Below, piece by piece: positions 9,907 to 19,019 of a DNA stretch of 64,000 nucleotides (the stretch's first letter is position 1; each line of letters opens with the position of its first letter). A program made the translations under genes and the position numbers. The notes beneath the pieces were generated by a model that saw only the letters and a list, made by a program, of their open reading frames with translations, searched no databases and was not told the origin of the DNA. Origin of the DNA: Burkholderia sp. WSM2232 (GTDB lineage Bacteria; Pseudomonadota; Gammaproteobacteria; Burkholderiales; Burkholderiaceae); contig NZ_AWZV01000011.1 in NCBI RefSeq assembly GCF_000472545.1, positions 169,750 to 233,749 of the forward strand. Direction: 5' to 3'.

Positions 9907-10392
9907 ATGTCAAAACGCCTTACTCCTGTCACGCCCATCACGCTCGACGAAACCGACCGCGCGCTGCTCGCTGCGCTGGCCGAAGACGCGCGCCGCCCGG
10001 TCAGTGAACTGGCGCGGCTCGTCGGACTGTCCGCGCCGAGCACGGCCGAGCGCATTCGCAGGCTGGAGGCGCAAGGCGTGATCGAGCGCTTCACGGTGCA
10101 GCTCGCCCCCCGCGCGCTCGGCTTCACGCTGCAAGCCATCGTGCGGGTGAAGCCGCTGCCCGGGCAGTTGCACCTGGTGGAGGAAGTGATCCGGCGAATT
10201 CCGGAGTTTGTCGAATGCGACAAGGTAACCGGCGACGATTGCTTCATCTGCCGCCTTTACCTGCATTCAATCGAACAGCTCGACGAAATTCTCTCGAAGG
10301 TCACCGAGCGCGCTGAGACCAGCACCGCAATCGTCAAATCGACACCCATCGCGCGGCGCCTGCCGCCGCTCGCCCAGGCGAGCGGCACGTGA
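9907..10392 (+). CDS. Lrp/AsnC family transcriptional regulator
   Basis: A 161-residue regulator. The N-terminal winged HTH runs over about residues 11-65 (LDETDRALLAALAEDARRP, then VSELARLVGLSAPSTAERIRRLE). The C-terminal RAM (AsnC) ligand domain follows, with VTGDDCFICRLYL as the typical effector-loop region. The ATG at 9907 has GAAGG upstream; an earlier in-frame ATG at 9856 is possible. It is transcribed away from the EamA exporter across a 114-nt shared promoter region and probably controls it in response to an amino acid. The effector is unknown. Confidence 0.88.
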   Translation: MSKRLTPVTPITLDETDRALLAALAEDARRPVSELARLVGLSAPSTAERIRRLEAQGVIERFTVQLAPRALGFTLQAIVRVKPLPGQLHLVEEVIRRIPEFVECDKVTGDDCFICRLYLHSIEQLDEILSKVTERAETSTAIVKSTPIARRLPPLAQASGT

Positions 10393-10413
10393 GCGGCACG
10401 TGAGCGAGCGACC

Positions 10414-11304
10414 TTAGCGCTCGATCGCCTGGAAGAACGACAGCATTTCGGCGACCAGTTCCTCGGGCGCCTCTTCGGGTATGTAGTGGCCGCAAGGCAG
10501 CGAGCGGCCGCTCACGTCGCGCGCCACGAGGCGCCATTCGGCGAGCGCGTCGAAACATTTTTCGATCACACCTTTGTCGCCCCACAACACGCGCAACGGA
10601 CAGGCAATCTTGTGCCCGCGTTCGATGTCGGCGCGGTCGTGCTCGAGGTCGATGCCCGCCGACGCGCGATAGTCCTCGCACATTGCGTGGACCGCGCCAG
10701 GCTGCGCCAATGCCGCGCGGTACGCCGCGAGCGAGGCCGGCTCGAACGGCGCGAGACCCGCATGACGGCCGCCCATTACCGCATCCACATATGCAGCCGG
10801 ATTCGCGCCGATCAGCGTTTCGGGCAGCGGCTCCGGCTGGATCAGGAAGAACCAGTGGAAGTAATGCGTGGCGAACACGCGGTCGGTGGCCTCGTACATG
10901 GCGAGCGTCGGCGCGATGTCGAGCAGCATCAGACGTTCGACGGCATCCGCGTGATCGAGCGCCATGCGATGCGCGACGCGCGCGCCGCGGTCGTGCGCGC
11001 AAACCAGAAAGCGCTCGAAGCCGAAATGGCGCATCACCGCGACCTGGTCGGCCGCCATCGCGCGTTTCGAATAGGGCGTATGCGAGCTGTCGCTGGCCGG
11101 TTTGCCCGATGCGCCATAGCCGCGCAGATCGGTGGCAATGACCGTGAAGTGCTCAGCCAGTTGCGCCGCACAGCGCGCCCAGATCAGATGCGACTGCGGA
11201 TGACCGTGCAGCAGCAGGAGAGGCGGCCCTGCTCCGCCCTTTACTCCGAAGATATCCGCATCGCCCGCGACGACGCGAAAGGGCGTGAAATTCTCGAAGG
11301 CCAT
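10414..11304 (-). CDS. fluoroacetate dehalogenase-like alpha/beta hydrolase
   Basis: A 296-residue alpha/beta hydrolase that closely matches the haloacetate/fluoroacetate dehalogenase type. By my count the catalytic set is complete: D105 nucleophile with R106 and R109 in CAHDRGARV, acid D129 (LLDIAP), halide-binding H150-W151 (YFHWFF) and Y212 (EDYRAS), and general base H273 (CGHYIPEE). These match residues described for fluoroacetate dehalogenases such as the Burkholderia FA1 enzyme. It would replace fluoride by hydroxide to give glycolate. The ATG at 11304 is preceded by GAGAGAC. It is convergent with the Lrp gene, with only 21 nt between the two stops, and shows no signal peptide. Epoxide hydrolase is the main alternative, but the RxxR pair and HW favour haloacids. 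Confidence 0.82.
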   Translation of the reverse strand: MAFENFTPFRVVAGDADIFGVKGGAGPPLLLLHGHPQSHLIWARCAAQLAEHFTVIATDLRGYGASGKPASDSSHTPYSKRAMAADQVAVMRHFGFERFLVCAHDRGARVAHRMALDHADAVERLMLLDIAPTLAMYEATDRVFATHYFHWFFLIQPEPLPETLIGANPAAYVDAVMGGRHAGLAPFEPASLAAYRAALAQPGAVHAMCEDYRASAGIDLEHDRADIERGHKIACPLRVLWGDKGVIEKCFDALAEWRLVARDVSGRSLPCGHYIPEEAPEELVAEMLSFFQAIER

Positions 11305-11441
11305 GAGCGGGTCTCTCGTCGTGTGGAGTTCGTGCATTGTAAAAGGCCAATGTGTCCGCGCGCGGTGGGATACCCCACCCAGGCGTAGAACCTTCCTTCC
11401 AACCGTTCTAAACGATACGAACGCAGCGTAGACGCCTGGCC

Positions 11442-11460
11442 TATAATCGAACGATCGTTC
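11442..11460 (+). promoter_or_regulatory. -10 box joined to a palindromic operator
   Basis: TATAAT at 11442-11447 is followed by the 12-bp perfect palindrome GAACGATCGTTC at 11449-11460, of the kind bound by TetR-type repressors. No convincing -35 is visible 16-18 nt upstream. The first gene downstream starts at 11771. Confidence 0.4.
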
Positions 11461-11500
11461 TTAAAGGTTCGCGCGGCGATGCTGCTCTTTGGGGGCGGCT

Positions 11501-11632
11501 GCGACGTGGGCCGGTGCGACGTGGGCCAGTGCGACGTGGGCCAGTGCTACATGGCCAGTGCTACATGGCCGGTGCTACATGGCCGGTGCCACCTGGGCCG
11601 GTGCCTCATGTGCCGCTGCCACGTGGGCCGCT
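11501..11632. repeat. 14/15-bp minisatellite, nine units
   Basis: Nine consecutive units: three of GCGACGTGGGCCRGT (15 bp), three of GCTACATGGCCRGT (14 bp) and three diverged 15-bp units. Because lengths are mixed, no reading frame is kept, which argues against coding. Confidence 0.9.
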
Positions 11633-11770
11633 GATTCACCTGCTGCCGGCTGCTGCGCGGCGCAAGTCGCACGGCTGCCGCGCAGCGCACGCAACATGAC
11701 GCGCGCCGCTACACTCAACGAATAACCGTGGGCGTCAAGCACACGGCTCATCAATCAGGAGACTCGCACT

Positions 11771-12730
11771 ATGGCTTTGCCCGCCGTTCTGCAAAATCTG
11801 GCGCTGCCTGTCGTCGCCTCGCCAATGTTCATTGTCAGCTATCCCGAGCTGGTGCTGGCGCAGTGCAAAGCCGGCATCGTCGGATCTTTCCCGGCGCTGA
11901 ACGCGCGTCCCGCCGAACTGCTCGACGAATGGCTCACGCACATCCAGGCACAGCTCGCCGAGCATAAGGCGGCGAACCCGGGCGCGCTGGTCGGACCCAT
12001 CGCCGTGAACCAGATTGTTCATCAATCGAATACGCGGCTCGAACACGACGTGCGCGTGTGCGTCGAGCACAAGGTGCCGATTTTCATTACCAGCCTGCGC
12101 GCGCCGGCGCGCGAGATCGTAGATGCGGTGCACAGCTACGGTGGCATCGTGCTGCATGACGTGATCAATCTGCGTCACGCGCAGAAGGCGCTCGAAGCGG
12201 GCGTCGACGGTTTGATCCTGGTGGCTTCGGGCGCGGGCGGTCACGCGGGCACGACTTCGCCGTTTGCGCTGGTGGGCGAAGTGCGGCGCATTTTCGACGG
12301 ACCCATCGTGCTGTCCGGCGCGATTGCGAACGGCGGCTCGATTCTCGCCGCGCAGGCAATGGGCGCCGATCTGGCATACATGGGCACGCGTTTTATCGCG
12401 ACCAGGGAGGCGCACGCGGTGGAGAGCTACAAGCAGGCCATCGTCAATTCGAGCGCGTCGGACATCATCTACACGAACCTTTTTACGGGCGTGCACGGCA
12501 ACTATATTCGCGAGAGCATCGTCAACGCCGGGCTCGATCCGGACGCGCTCCCGGAATCGGACAAGAGCAAGATGAACTTTGCCAACGAGAAGGCCAAAGC
12601 GTGGAAAGACATCTGGGGCGCGGGCCAGGGCGTGGGCCTGATGGACGACGTGCCGAGCGTGAGCGAACTCGTCGCGCGTTTGAAGAAGGAGTATGACGAC
12701 GCGAAGGCGCGGCTTGGCATCGCGCGTTGA
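11771..12730 (+). CDS. nitronate monooxygenase-like flavoprotein
   Basis: A 319-residue TIM-barrel FMN enzyme of the nitronate monooxygenase / 2-nitropropane dioxygenase family. The opening LALPVVASPMFIVSYPELVLAQ gives the first strand and FMN-contacting segment. GAGGHAGTTSPFAL (about residues 154-167) holds the active-site His region, and SGAIANGGS plus GADLAYMGTRFIAT bind the FMN phosphate. It may detoxify nitronates or act as an enoyl-ACP-reductase-like protein. AGGAGACTCGCACT gives a good ribosome site. It shares the family, but only limited sequence, with the protein at 57271-58371. Confidence 0.88.
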   Translation: MALPAVLQNLALPVVASPMFIVSYPELVLAQCKAGIVGSFPALNARPAELLDEWLTHIQAQLAEHKAANPGALVGPIAVNQIVHQSNTRLEHDVRVCVEHKVPIFITSLRAPAREIVDAVHSYGGIVLHDVINLRHAQKALEAGVDGLILVASGAGGHAGTTSPFALVGEVRRIFDGPIVLSGAIANGGSILAAQAMGADLAYMGTRFIATREAHAVESYKQAIVNSSASDIIYTNLFTGVHGNYIRESIVNAGLDPDALPESDKSKMNFANEKAKAWKDIWGAGQGVGLMDDVPSVSELVARLKKEYDDAKARLGIAR

Positions 12731-12746
12731 AGGCCGCGAAGGCGGG

Positions 12747-12902
12747 ATGTGAAGGCGGGATGCGACGGCCTTATGCGAAGGCCTTATGCCAAGGCCCGAT
12801 GCGAAGGGCCGATGCGAAGGCCCGATGTGAAAGCCTTATGCGAAGGCCCGATGCGAAGGTCCGATGTGAAGGCCTTATGCGAAGGCCGGATGCGAAGCCG
12901 AC
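12747..12902. repeat. 13-bp minisatellite, twelve units
   Basis: Twelve uninterrupted 13-bp units of consensus ATGCGAAGGCCYK, with a few substitutions and no length change. It fills most of the gap between the flavoprotein stop and the icmF stop. Since 13 is not a multiple of 3, every frame reads as a 13-residue periodic peptide, which I take as an artefact. Confidence 0.95.
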
Positions 12903-12983
12903 AGTGCGAAGCCGCAACGCAGAAAACCCAGGCGAAGTGCGTTGCGGCAACCAGAACTGCCGCCAGCCTCCCGCTTCACCCGC

Positions 12984-15900
12984 CTACATATTCCGCCGGT
13001 ACTGCCCGCCCACTTCAAAAAGCGCATGCGTGATCTGCCCGAGCGAGCACACGCGCACCACATCCATCAGCACGGCAAAAACGTTTTCGTCGTCCATCAC
13101 GGCGCGCTTCAAACGCTCGAGCGCGGCAGGCGCTGCCTCGCGGTGCCGCGCCTGAAAATCGCGCAGGCGTGCTAGCTGACTCTGCTTTTCTTCTTCCGTC
13201 GAACGGGCAAGCGTGATGGGCTGCGGCGCTTCGTGCGGATGAGCGCTCAGGAACGTGTTCACGCCCACAATCGGATATGAGCCGTCATGCTTGCGATGCT
13301 CGTACAGCATCGACTCGTCCTGAATGCGCCCGCGCTGATAACCGGTCTCCATCGCGCCGAGCACGCCGCCGCGCTCGGTCAGCCGGTCGAACTCGGCGAG
13401 CACCGCTTCTTCGACAAGATCGGTCAGCTCGTCGATCACGAAGCTGCCCTGATTCGGATTCTGATTTTTCGCGAGCCCCCATTCGCGATTGATGATCAAC
13501 TGGATCGCCACCGCGCGGCGCACCGACTCCTCGGTGGGCGTCGTGATCGCCTCGTCGAACGCGTTCGTGTGCAGCGAGTTGCAGTTGTCGTAAATTGCGA
13601 TCAGCGCTTGCAGCGTGGTGCGGATATCGTTGAAGTCGATTTCCTGCGCATGCAGGCTGCGGCCTGACGTCTGCACGTGATACTTGAGCTTCTGGCTGCG
13701 CTCGTTCGCGCCGTAGCGCTCGCGCATTGCGATCGCCCAGATGCGCCGCGCCACGCTCCCGAGCACCGTGTATTCCGGGTCCATGCCGTTTGAGAAAAAG
13801 AACGACAGGTTCGGCGCAAAGTCGTCGATAGACATGCCGCGCGCGAGATAAGCCTCCACATACGTGAAGCCGTTGGCGAGCGTATAGGCGAGTTGCGAAA
13901 TCGGGTTCGCGCCGGCCTCCGCAATGTGGTAGCCGGAAATCGACACCGAATAGAAATTGCGCACTCCGTGTTCGACGAAATACGCCTGAATATCGCCCAT
14001 CACTTTCAGGCTGAACTCCGTCGAAAAGATGCAGGTGTTCTGGCCTTGGTCTTCTTTGAGAATGTCGGCCTGCACGGTGCCGCGCACGTTTTCCAATGCG
14101 CTGCGGCGCGTGGCAGCACGCTCCTCGTCGGTCAGTTGACGGCCGAGTTGCTGCGCCCTGCGCGCGATCTGCTGGTCGATTGCAACGTTGAAGAACATTG
14201 CGAGAATGGTCGGCGCCGGGCCGTTGATGGTCATCGAAACCGACGTTTCCGGCGCGCACAGATCGAAGCCGTCGTAGAGCGCATGCATGTCGTCGAGCGT
14301 TGCCACCGACACGCCGGAGTTACCCACCTTGCCGTAGATATCCGGCCTCTCGTGTGGCTCCTCGCCGTACAGCGTGACCGAATCGAAGGCGGTCGAAAGA
14401 CGCCTGGCTGGCATCCCTTCGGACAGCAGCTTGAAACGCCGGTTAGTACGCGACGGATCGCCCTCACCCGCGAACATGCGCGTCGGGTCTTCGTTCTCGC
14501 GACGAAACGGAAACACGCCGGCCGTGAACGGAAAATAGCCCGGCAGATTCTCCAGCATGAGCCAGCGCAGAATTTCGCCGTGGTCGATGAACTTCGGCAG
14601 CGCGACCTTGCGTATCTGCGTGCCGGACAAAGTTGTGACGGCAAGCGCCGTGCGAATTTCACGCTCACGAATGCGGACCACGTGTTCGTCGCCGGAATAG
14701 GCCGCTACGGTTTGCGGCCAGGCGTCGAGCAGCTTGCGTTCGCGCTCGCCCAACGCAGCGGTACGCTGCTCGATCAGTGCAGCAAGCCGGGCTGCGGATG
14801 CGTCAGTGGCCGCCTCGGGTTGTGTCGTGCCGGCTTCGCCGAGCATTCGTCGCGCCTCGGCGAGTTGCCAACGTTCGCGCGCAATCTGCGCCTGTGCTTC
14901 GGCGCGCTCGCGATAAGCATGGACCGTCTGCGCGATCTCCGCGAGATAGCGCACGCGCTGCGGCGGCACGATTGCGTGGCGGCCGCTCGAAAACCGCACG
15001 TCTGCGGGCGCGGACAGCCGACCGCCGCCCTCACGCAAACCGTGCCTGCGCAACGCGTTCGCGAGATGCCGGTAGAGCGCGCTCACGCCGTCGTCGTTGA
15101 AACGCGAGGCGATCGTGCCGAACACAGGCATTGCGTCGGGCGCTGTCGAGAAGTCGCCGCGATTGCGCTGAACCTGCTTCGCGACGTCGCGCAGCGCGTC
15201 GGCGGCGCCCTTGCGATCGAACTTGTTGATCGCGACGAAGTCGGCGAAGTCGAGCATGTCGATCTTTTCTAACTGGCTGGCCGCGCCGAACTCCGGCGTC
15301 ATCACGTACAGCGACTCGTCGACGAACGGCACGATTGCCGCGTCGCCCTGGCCAATGCCGGACGTCTCGACGACGATCAGATCGAAGCCCGCCGCCTTGC
15401 ACAGCATCAGCGCGTCGGGCAGCGCGTTGGATATCTCGCTCGACGCCTCGCGGGTCGCCATGGAACGCATGTAGACACGGGCGCCGCCGCCCCAATCGCC
15501 GATTGCGTTCATGCGGATGCGGTCGCCCAGCAGCGCGCCGCCGGACTTGCGGCGCGACGGGTCCACGGCGAGCACGGCAATGGTGAGCGCGTCGCCGTAA
15601 TCGAGCCGGAATCGGCGGATCAGTTCGTCGGTCAGCGACGACTTGCCCGCGCCTCCGGTGCCGGTAATGCCAAGCACGGGAATCCGCGCTGCCTGTGCCC
15701 GAGCCGCGAGCTTGTCGCGCTTCGCCGCGCCGATGCCGCCGGTTTCGAATGCGCTGATGAGTTGCGCGAGGCGGCGAAATGTTGCCGGGGTTGTGTCTTC
15801 GGCACGCGCTTGTCCGGACGAAAGGCCGTGCGATACGGAGCCCGCGATCAACTCGTCGATCCATTCGCCGATTGTGTCGGGCGCGTGGACAGTGGGCGAG

Positions 15901-16430
15901 CCGCCTACCTCACCTGGCCCTCCGCCCTCGCCCAGGGACGCCACTCGCGCCGCCGCGCTTTGGCGCGCGAGCGCGGCGCATCGCCCGATCATGTCGTCGA
16001 TCATGCCTTGCAGGCCGAGCCGCTGCCCGTCGTGCGGCGAGTAGATCTTTTCGACGCCATACTTTTCGAGCGCGACGATTTCCTCGGGGACAATCACCCC
16101 TCCGCCGCCGCCGAACACCTTGATGCGCTCGCCGCCGCGCGCTCGCAGCAGATCGACCAGATAGCGGAAGTATTCGTTATGGCCGCCCTGGTAGCTGGAG
16201 ACGGCGACGCCGTCGGCGTCTTCCTGAAGCGCGGCGGTCGCGACTTCATCCACGGAACGGTTGTGGCCCAGGTGGATGACCTCCACCCCGCTTGCCTGAA
16301 GGATGCGCCGCATGATGTTGATGGACGCGTCATGGCCGTCGAACAAGGCTGCGGCAGTGACGAAACGCAGGCGCCGGCCGGCGGGCAGCTCGTGGCTGGC
16401 GGCGCGCTGCGGCGTGGACAGGTCGGTCAT
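12984..16430 (-). CDS. icmF: fused isobutyryl-CoA mutase (B12 domain, G-protein chaperone, mutase)
   Basis: An 1148-residue fusion, the usual IcmF length. The N-terminal B12-binding domain contains DGHDASIN (residues 31-38, H33 as lower axial ligand). The MeaB-like GTPase chaperone has its P-loop GTGGAGKSS near residues 256-264 and a [16 protein letters not shown] segment. The C-terminal part (about 560-1148) is the acyl-CoA mutase TIM barrel. [10 protein letters not shown], with Phe where methylmalonyl-CoA mutase has Tyr, indicates an isobutyryl/n-butyryl (or isovaleryl/pivalyl) substrate, not methylmalonyl-CoA. The enzyme interconverts branched and linear acyl-CoAs using adenosylcobalamin, with GTP-dependent protection of the cofactor. 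GGGGGAGAC precedes the ATG. It stands alone; no B12 adenosyltransferase or acyl-CoA genes lie beside it. Confidence 0.95.
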   Translation of the reverse strand: MTDLSTPQRAASHELPAGRRLRFVTAAALFDGHDASINIMRRILQASGVEVIHLGHNRSVDEVATAALQEDADGVAVSSYQGGHNEYFRYLVDLLRARGGERIKVFGGGGGVIVPEEIVALEKYGVEKIYSPHDGQRLGLQGMIDDMIGRCAALARQSAAARVASLGEGGGPGEVGGSPTVHAPDTIGEWIDELIAGSVSHGLSSGQARAEDTTPATFRRLAQLISAFETGGIGAAKRDKLAARAQAARIPVLGITGTGGAGKSSLTDELIRRFRLDYGDALTIAVLAVDPSRRKSGGALLGDRIRMNAIGDWGGGARVYMRSMATREASSEISNALPDALMLCKAAGFDLIVVETSGIGQGDAAIVPFVDESLYVMTPEFGAASQLEKIDMLDFADFVAINKFDRKGAADALRDVAKQVQRNRGDFSTAPDAMPVFGTIASRFNDDGVSALYRHLANALRRHGLREGGGRLSAPADVRFSSGRHAIVPPQRVRYLAEIAQTVHAYRERAEAQAQIARERWQLAEARRMLGEAGTTQPEAATDASAARLAALIEQRTAALGERERKLLDAWPQTVAAYSGDEHVVRIREREIRTALAVTTLSGTQIRKVALPKFIDHGEILRWLMLENLPGYFPFTAGVFPFRRENEDPTRMFAGEGDPSRTNRRFKLLSEGMPARRLSTAFDSVTLYGEEPHERPDIYGKVGNSGVSVATLDDMHALYDGFDLCAPETSVSMTINGPAPTILAMFFNVAIDQQIARRAQQLGRQLTDEERAATRRSALENVRGTVQADILKEDQGQNTCIFSTEFSLKVMGDIQAYFVEHGVRNFYSVSISGYHIAEAGANPISQLAYTLANGFTYVEAYLARGMSIDDFAPNLSFFFSNGMDPEYTVLGSVARRIWAIAMRERYGANERSQKLKYHVQTSGRSLHAQEIDFNDIRTTLQALIAIYDNCNSLHTNAFDEAITTPTEESVRRAVAIQLIINREWGLAKNQNPNQGSFVIDELTDLVEEAVLAEFDRLTERGGVLGAMETGYQRGRIQDESMLYEHRKHDGSYPIVGVNTFLSAHPHEAPQPITLARSTEEEKQSQLARLRDFQARHREAAPAALERLKRAVMDDENVFAVLMDVVRVCSLGQITHALFEVGGQYRRNM

Positions 16431-16785
16431 GTCTCCCCCAGATCGTTACGCTGTTGGCGTGTGCGGGTGCTGGCAACCAGTATAGCGAAACGGGTCGGGA
16501 GCGCTTGCGGGCTGGCGCGCGAATCAGGGAACCGCTGAGTCAGCCGCCTAGTGAGCGGCTGAGGGAGCCGCTTAGCGAACCAGTCAGCGAACTCTTGGGG
16601 GCTGGCGCGCCGCTCAGCAACCACTTCGCGCGAGCCGCTTAGCGAATCAATTAGCGAGCCCAGCAACGAGCCGCCTCGCCCCAGTCAGCGAACTCTTCCG
16701 GGCTGGCGCGCCGCTCAGCAACCACTTTGCGCGAGCCGCTTAGCGAATCAAGCAGCGAGCCCAGCAACGAGCCGCCTCGCCCCAG
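16431..16785. other. gene-free stretch dominated by direct repeats
   Basis: Region between the start of icmF and the stop of the LysR gene, both on the minus strand. Apart from the 101-bp tandem duplication, the upstream part (about 16535-16580) contains shorter copies of the same GCCGCTTAGCGAA-like words. No gene is credible. The icmF promoter must lie within it. Confidence 0.6.
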
Positions 16786-16793
16786 TCAGCGAA
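16581..16793. repeat. 101-bp tandem direct duplication running into the LysR stop codon
   Basis: Copy 1 is 16581-16681 and copy 2 is 16682-16782. They differ at only a few positions. A third partial copy starts at 16783 and its CAGTCAGCGA contains the LysR stop codon (16786-16788). Each copy is itself built from AGCGA/AGCCGC words. Confidence 0.92.
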
Positions 16794-17733
16794 GCAACGG
16801 CGTGTCGGCCAGCGCCCTGATCTGTTCGAGCGACGGCCACAGCGATTCATTTGCGAAGCGCTCAGCCAGAAAATCCACGAATGAGCGAACCTTCGCGGAC
16901 AAATGGCGGCGGCTTGCGTAGACGACGTGAATCGGCAACTCGCGCGGCGGCATTTCGTCGACGAGCAGCGGCACGAGGCGCCCTTCGGCCAGGTCGGCGC
17001 CGATCACCTCGGTGCCCAGCAGCGCGATGCCCCCGCCGTGCAGCACCATCACGCGCTGCGCCTCCAGATGGTTCACGATCAGATTGCCGGACAGCCGCAC
17101 GCGCGCAGCCTCGCCGGTGCTCTGCATGACGTCGAGCGGGGACACGCCCGCGTATTGCAGAAAGTTGTGACGCGCGAGGTCGGCGGCGGTCTTGGGTACG
17201 CCGCGCCGGCGCAGATAAGCGGGCGACGCGCAGAGCACCAGGTGCGCCATCGCAATGGGCCGCGCGATCAGCGACGACGACTTCATCCCGCTAGGCGAAG
17301 CGCGGATCGCGACATCGAAGCCTTCGTCGATCAGCTCCACCACACGGTCCGACAAGGTGATGTCGACGGTGACCTGCGGATACTGCGCGGCGTAATCGGC
17401 GACGGCCGCCATCACGTGGCTCAAGCCGAACGCCGAGAGCGAGGAGACCCGTAAGCGCCCTTGCGGCACCACGCTCGCCGCACCGACCACCTGCTCGGCT
17501 TCCTCGAGTTCCGTGAGCACCTGACTCAGGCGCTCGTAGTATTCGCGCCCGGCCTCGGTGGGCGCCACGCGGCGCGTCGTGCGATTGAGCAAACGCGCGC
17601 CGAGCTGCTGCTCGAGATGCATCACATGCTTGCTCGCCATTGCCGCGGACATTTCCATGCGCTCGGCAGCGCCGACGAAGCTGCCCACTTCGACCACCTG
17701 CCGGAACACTTTCATGCTGACGAGGGTGTCCAT
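16786..17733 (-). CDS. LysR family transcriptional regulator
   Basis: A 315-residue regulator. The N-terminal winged HTH (about residues 1-60) has VSMKVFRQVVEVGSFVGAAE and the recognition region MSAAMASKHVMHLEQQLGA. The C-terminal periplasmic-binding-like effector domain occupies about 90-300 and starts with GRLRVSSLSAFGLSHVMAAV. This is the CrgA/DmlR-like subgroup, which has many unassigned members. No divergent target gene is present: the porin behind it is on the same strand, and its promoter is separated by a terminator. The target is therefore unknown. Its stop codon lies in the partial third copy of a 101-bp repeat. Confidence 0.9.
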   Translation of the reverse strand: MDTLVSMKVFRQVVEVGSFVGAAERMEMSAAMASKHVMHLEQQLGARLLNRTTRRVAPTEAGREYYERLSQVLTELEEAEQVVGAASVVPQGRLRVSSLSAFGLSHVMAAVADYAAQYPQVTVDITLSDRVVELIDEGFDVAIRASPSGMKSSSLIARPIAMAHLVLCASPAYLRRRGVPKTAADLARHNFLQYAGVSPLDVMQSTGEAARVRLSGNLIVNHLEAQRVMVLHGGGIALLGTEVIGADLAEGRLVPLLVDEMPPRELPIHVVYASRRHLSAKVRSFVDFLAERFANESLWPSLEQIRALADTPLLR

Positions 17734-17827
17734 CCGAATCGCTCGCTCAAGGAATCAATCGGCGTCATTTTGCCCGCTTTATCAAGAGCGAGTGAGTAAA
17801 GGCCCATATGGCGCGAGCCGGAAAAAC

Positions 17828-17859
17828 AAAAGCCCGCGTTCCAGAGGAAGCGGGCTTTT
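17828..17859. terminator. bidirectional Rho-independent terminator
   Basis: Perfect arms AAAAGCCCGC (17828-17837) and GCGGGCTTTT (17850-17859). On the minus strand the hairpin continues into TTTTGTTTTT, so it ends the porin transcript before the LysR gene. Confidence 0.8.
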
Positions 17860-17933
17860 GACGCCTGCGGTCCGAGACAGCGCACAGCAGGGGCCGCGCG
17901 CTGTGTTCGCCGGGGCGGAGAGAACGACGACGC

Positions 17934-19019
17934 CTAGAACTTCGCGCGCAGGCCCACACCGTACGTGTTGCCGCTCGACTGATTGCTGATGTGGTCGTAC
18001 AGGTACGCCGCGTAAATATCTGTGCGCTTGGAGAGCGGATAGTCGTAGCCGACGGCAGCGGTCTGGCGTGTCTGGTCGAAACCGCCGCCGTCGCGCGAGT
18101 ACGCATACGAGGCCATGACCGTGCCGGGACCGAACGGCACCGACACGCCGCCTTGCGCGGTGTTCACGTGCCAGCTCGTCAGCGTCTGGTCGTTGTGCGT
18201 GTACATGTACTGGCCGAACAGCTTCACGTACTTGAGGTCGTACGAAACGCCGAGTTGCGCGACGCTTTGCGCCTTCAGGCCCGGCACGCCCGACGAATCG
18301 AAGCTGCCGAGGTCGCCCGGGGTGTTGTTGAAATTCACATACTGGTAGACCGCGGTCGCCGCGAACGGGCCGTGGAAATACAGTACCTGACCGCTCCATT
18401 TCTTCGCGCCGTTCTGCGTGGTGTTGCCAAGCGCGTACATGGCGCTCGCCGACAGGCCGTTGAAGTTCGGCGACTGATACTGCACCGCGTTGTTCCAGCC
18501 GGAGTCGCCCGTCACGCCCTGATCAGTCGAATACGTCGGGAACGTGCCAAGGCCGAGATAGACGTGGTAGACCATCGGCGAAAAGACGTACGAGTCGATG
18601 AACGGATTGAACAGAATCGTCGACACGAACAGATGCGTGGTCAGGCGTCCGGCCGTGACCGTGCCGTACGGCGATTCAACCCCGACGTACGCATTGCGCG
18701 AGAACGTCGTGTCGCCGGTGAAGCGGCCGTACTGGCCGTTCTGCGCGCGGAAAAAGCCTTCCAGCGTGAAGATCGCCTTATAGCCGTTGCCCAGGTCCTC
18801 AGCGCCTTTCAAGCCCCAGTACGACGTGGACATCCCGCCGCCGGAAACCTGCACGGCTGTCTTGCCGCCCGGGAATTTCTGCGCGCCGACCCATTCGTCG
18901 ACCTGGCCGTACAACTGCACGCTCGATTGCGCAAAAGCAGACGATGCGCCGGCCAGCAAAGCCGCGCACGCGGTGACCTTCAAGGTTGTGTTCAGCGCAC
19001 GGCTGATGTTTGTTTTCAT
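17934..19019 (-). CDS. Gram-negative trimeric porin (Burkholderia OpcP/OmpC type)
   Basis: A 361-residue outer-membrane beta-barrel. A Sec signal peptide (MKTNISRALNTTLKVTACAA, cleaved after SAFAQ) is followed by SSVQLYGQVDEWVGAQKFPG, the standard first strand of Burkholderiales porins. The protein ends YGVGLRAKF, with the terminal Phe needed for BAM-dependent insertion. It forms a diffusion pore for small hydrophilic solutes. The ATG at 19019 has GGAGA upstream. The gap upstream is long (571 nt), as is usual for regulated porins. A terminator follows at 17828-17859. Confidence 0.94.
   Translation of the reverse strand: MKTNISRALNTTLKVTACAALLAGASSAFAQSSVQLYGQVDEWVGAQKFPGGKTAVQVSGGGMSTSYWGLKGAEDLGNGYKAIFTLEGFFRAQNGQYGRFTGDTTFSRNAYVGVESPYGTVTAGRLTTHLFVSTILFNPFIDSYVFSPMVYHVYLGLGTFPTYSTDQGVTGDSGWNNAVQYQSPNFNGLSASAMYALGNTTQNGAKKWSGQVLYFHGPFAATAVYQYVNFNNTPGDLGSFDSSGVPGLKAQSVAQLGVSYDLKYVKLFGQYMYTHNDQTLTSWHVNTAQGGVSVPFGPGTVMASYAYSRDGGGFDQTRQTAAVGYDYPLSKRTDIYAAYLYDHISNQSSGNTYGVGLRAKF

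Larger units (their letters stand above)
11305..11770. other. gene-free stretch with palindrome and minisatellite
   Basis: Upstream region between the divergent dehalogenase-like gene and the flavoprotein gene. It holds a TATAAT at 11442-11447 directly followed by the perfect palindrome GAACGATCGTTC (11449-11460), then a nine-unit tandem array (11501-11632). Frames through the array are repeat artefacts. Confidence 0.6.

Noticed and set aside
11489..11725. Frame encoding an ATWAS-rich peptide
   Set aside because: Falls entirely in the 14/15-bp array, whose mixed unit lengths break any frame.
12727..13155. Frames encoding 13-residue periodic peptides
   Set aside because: Produced by the 13-bp array read in three frames; they also run into the icmF coding region on the other strand.
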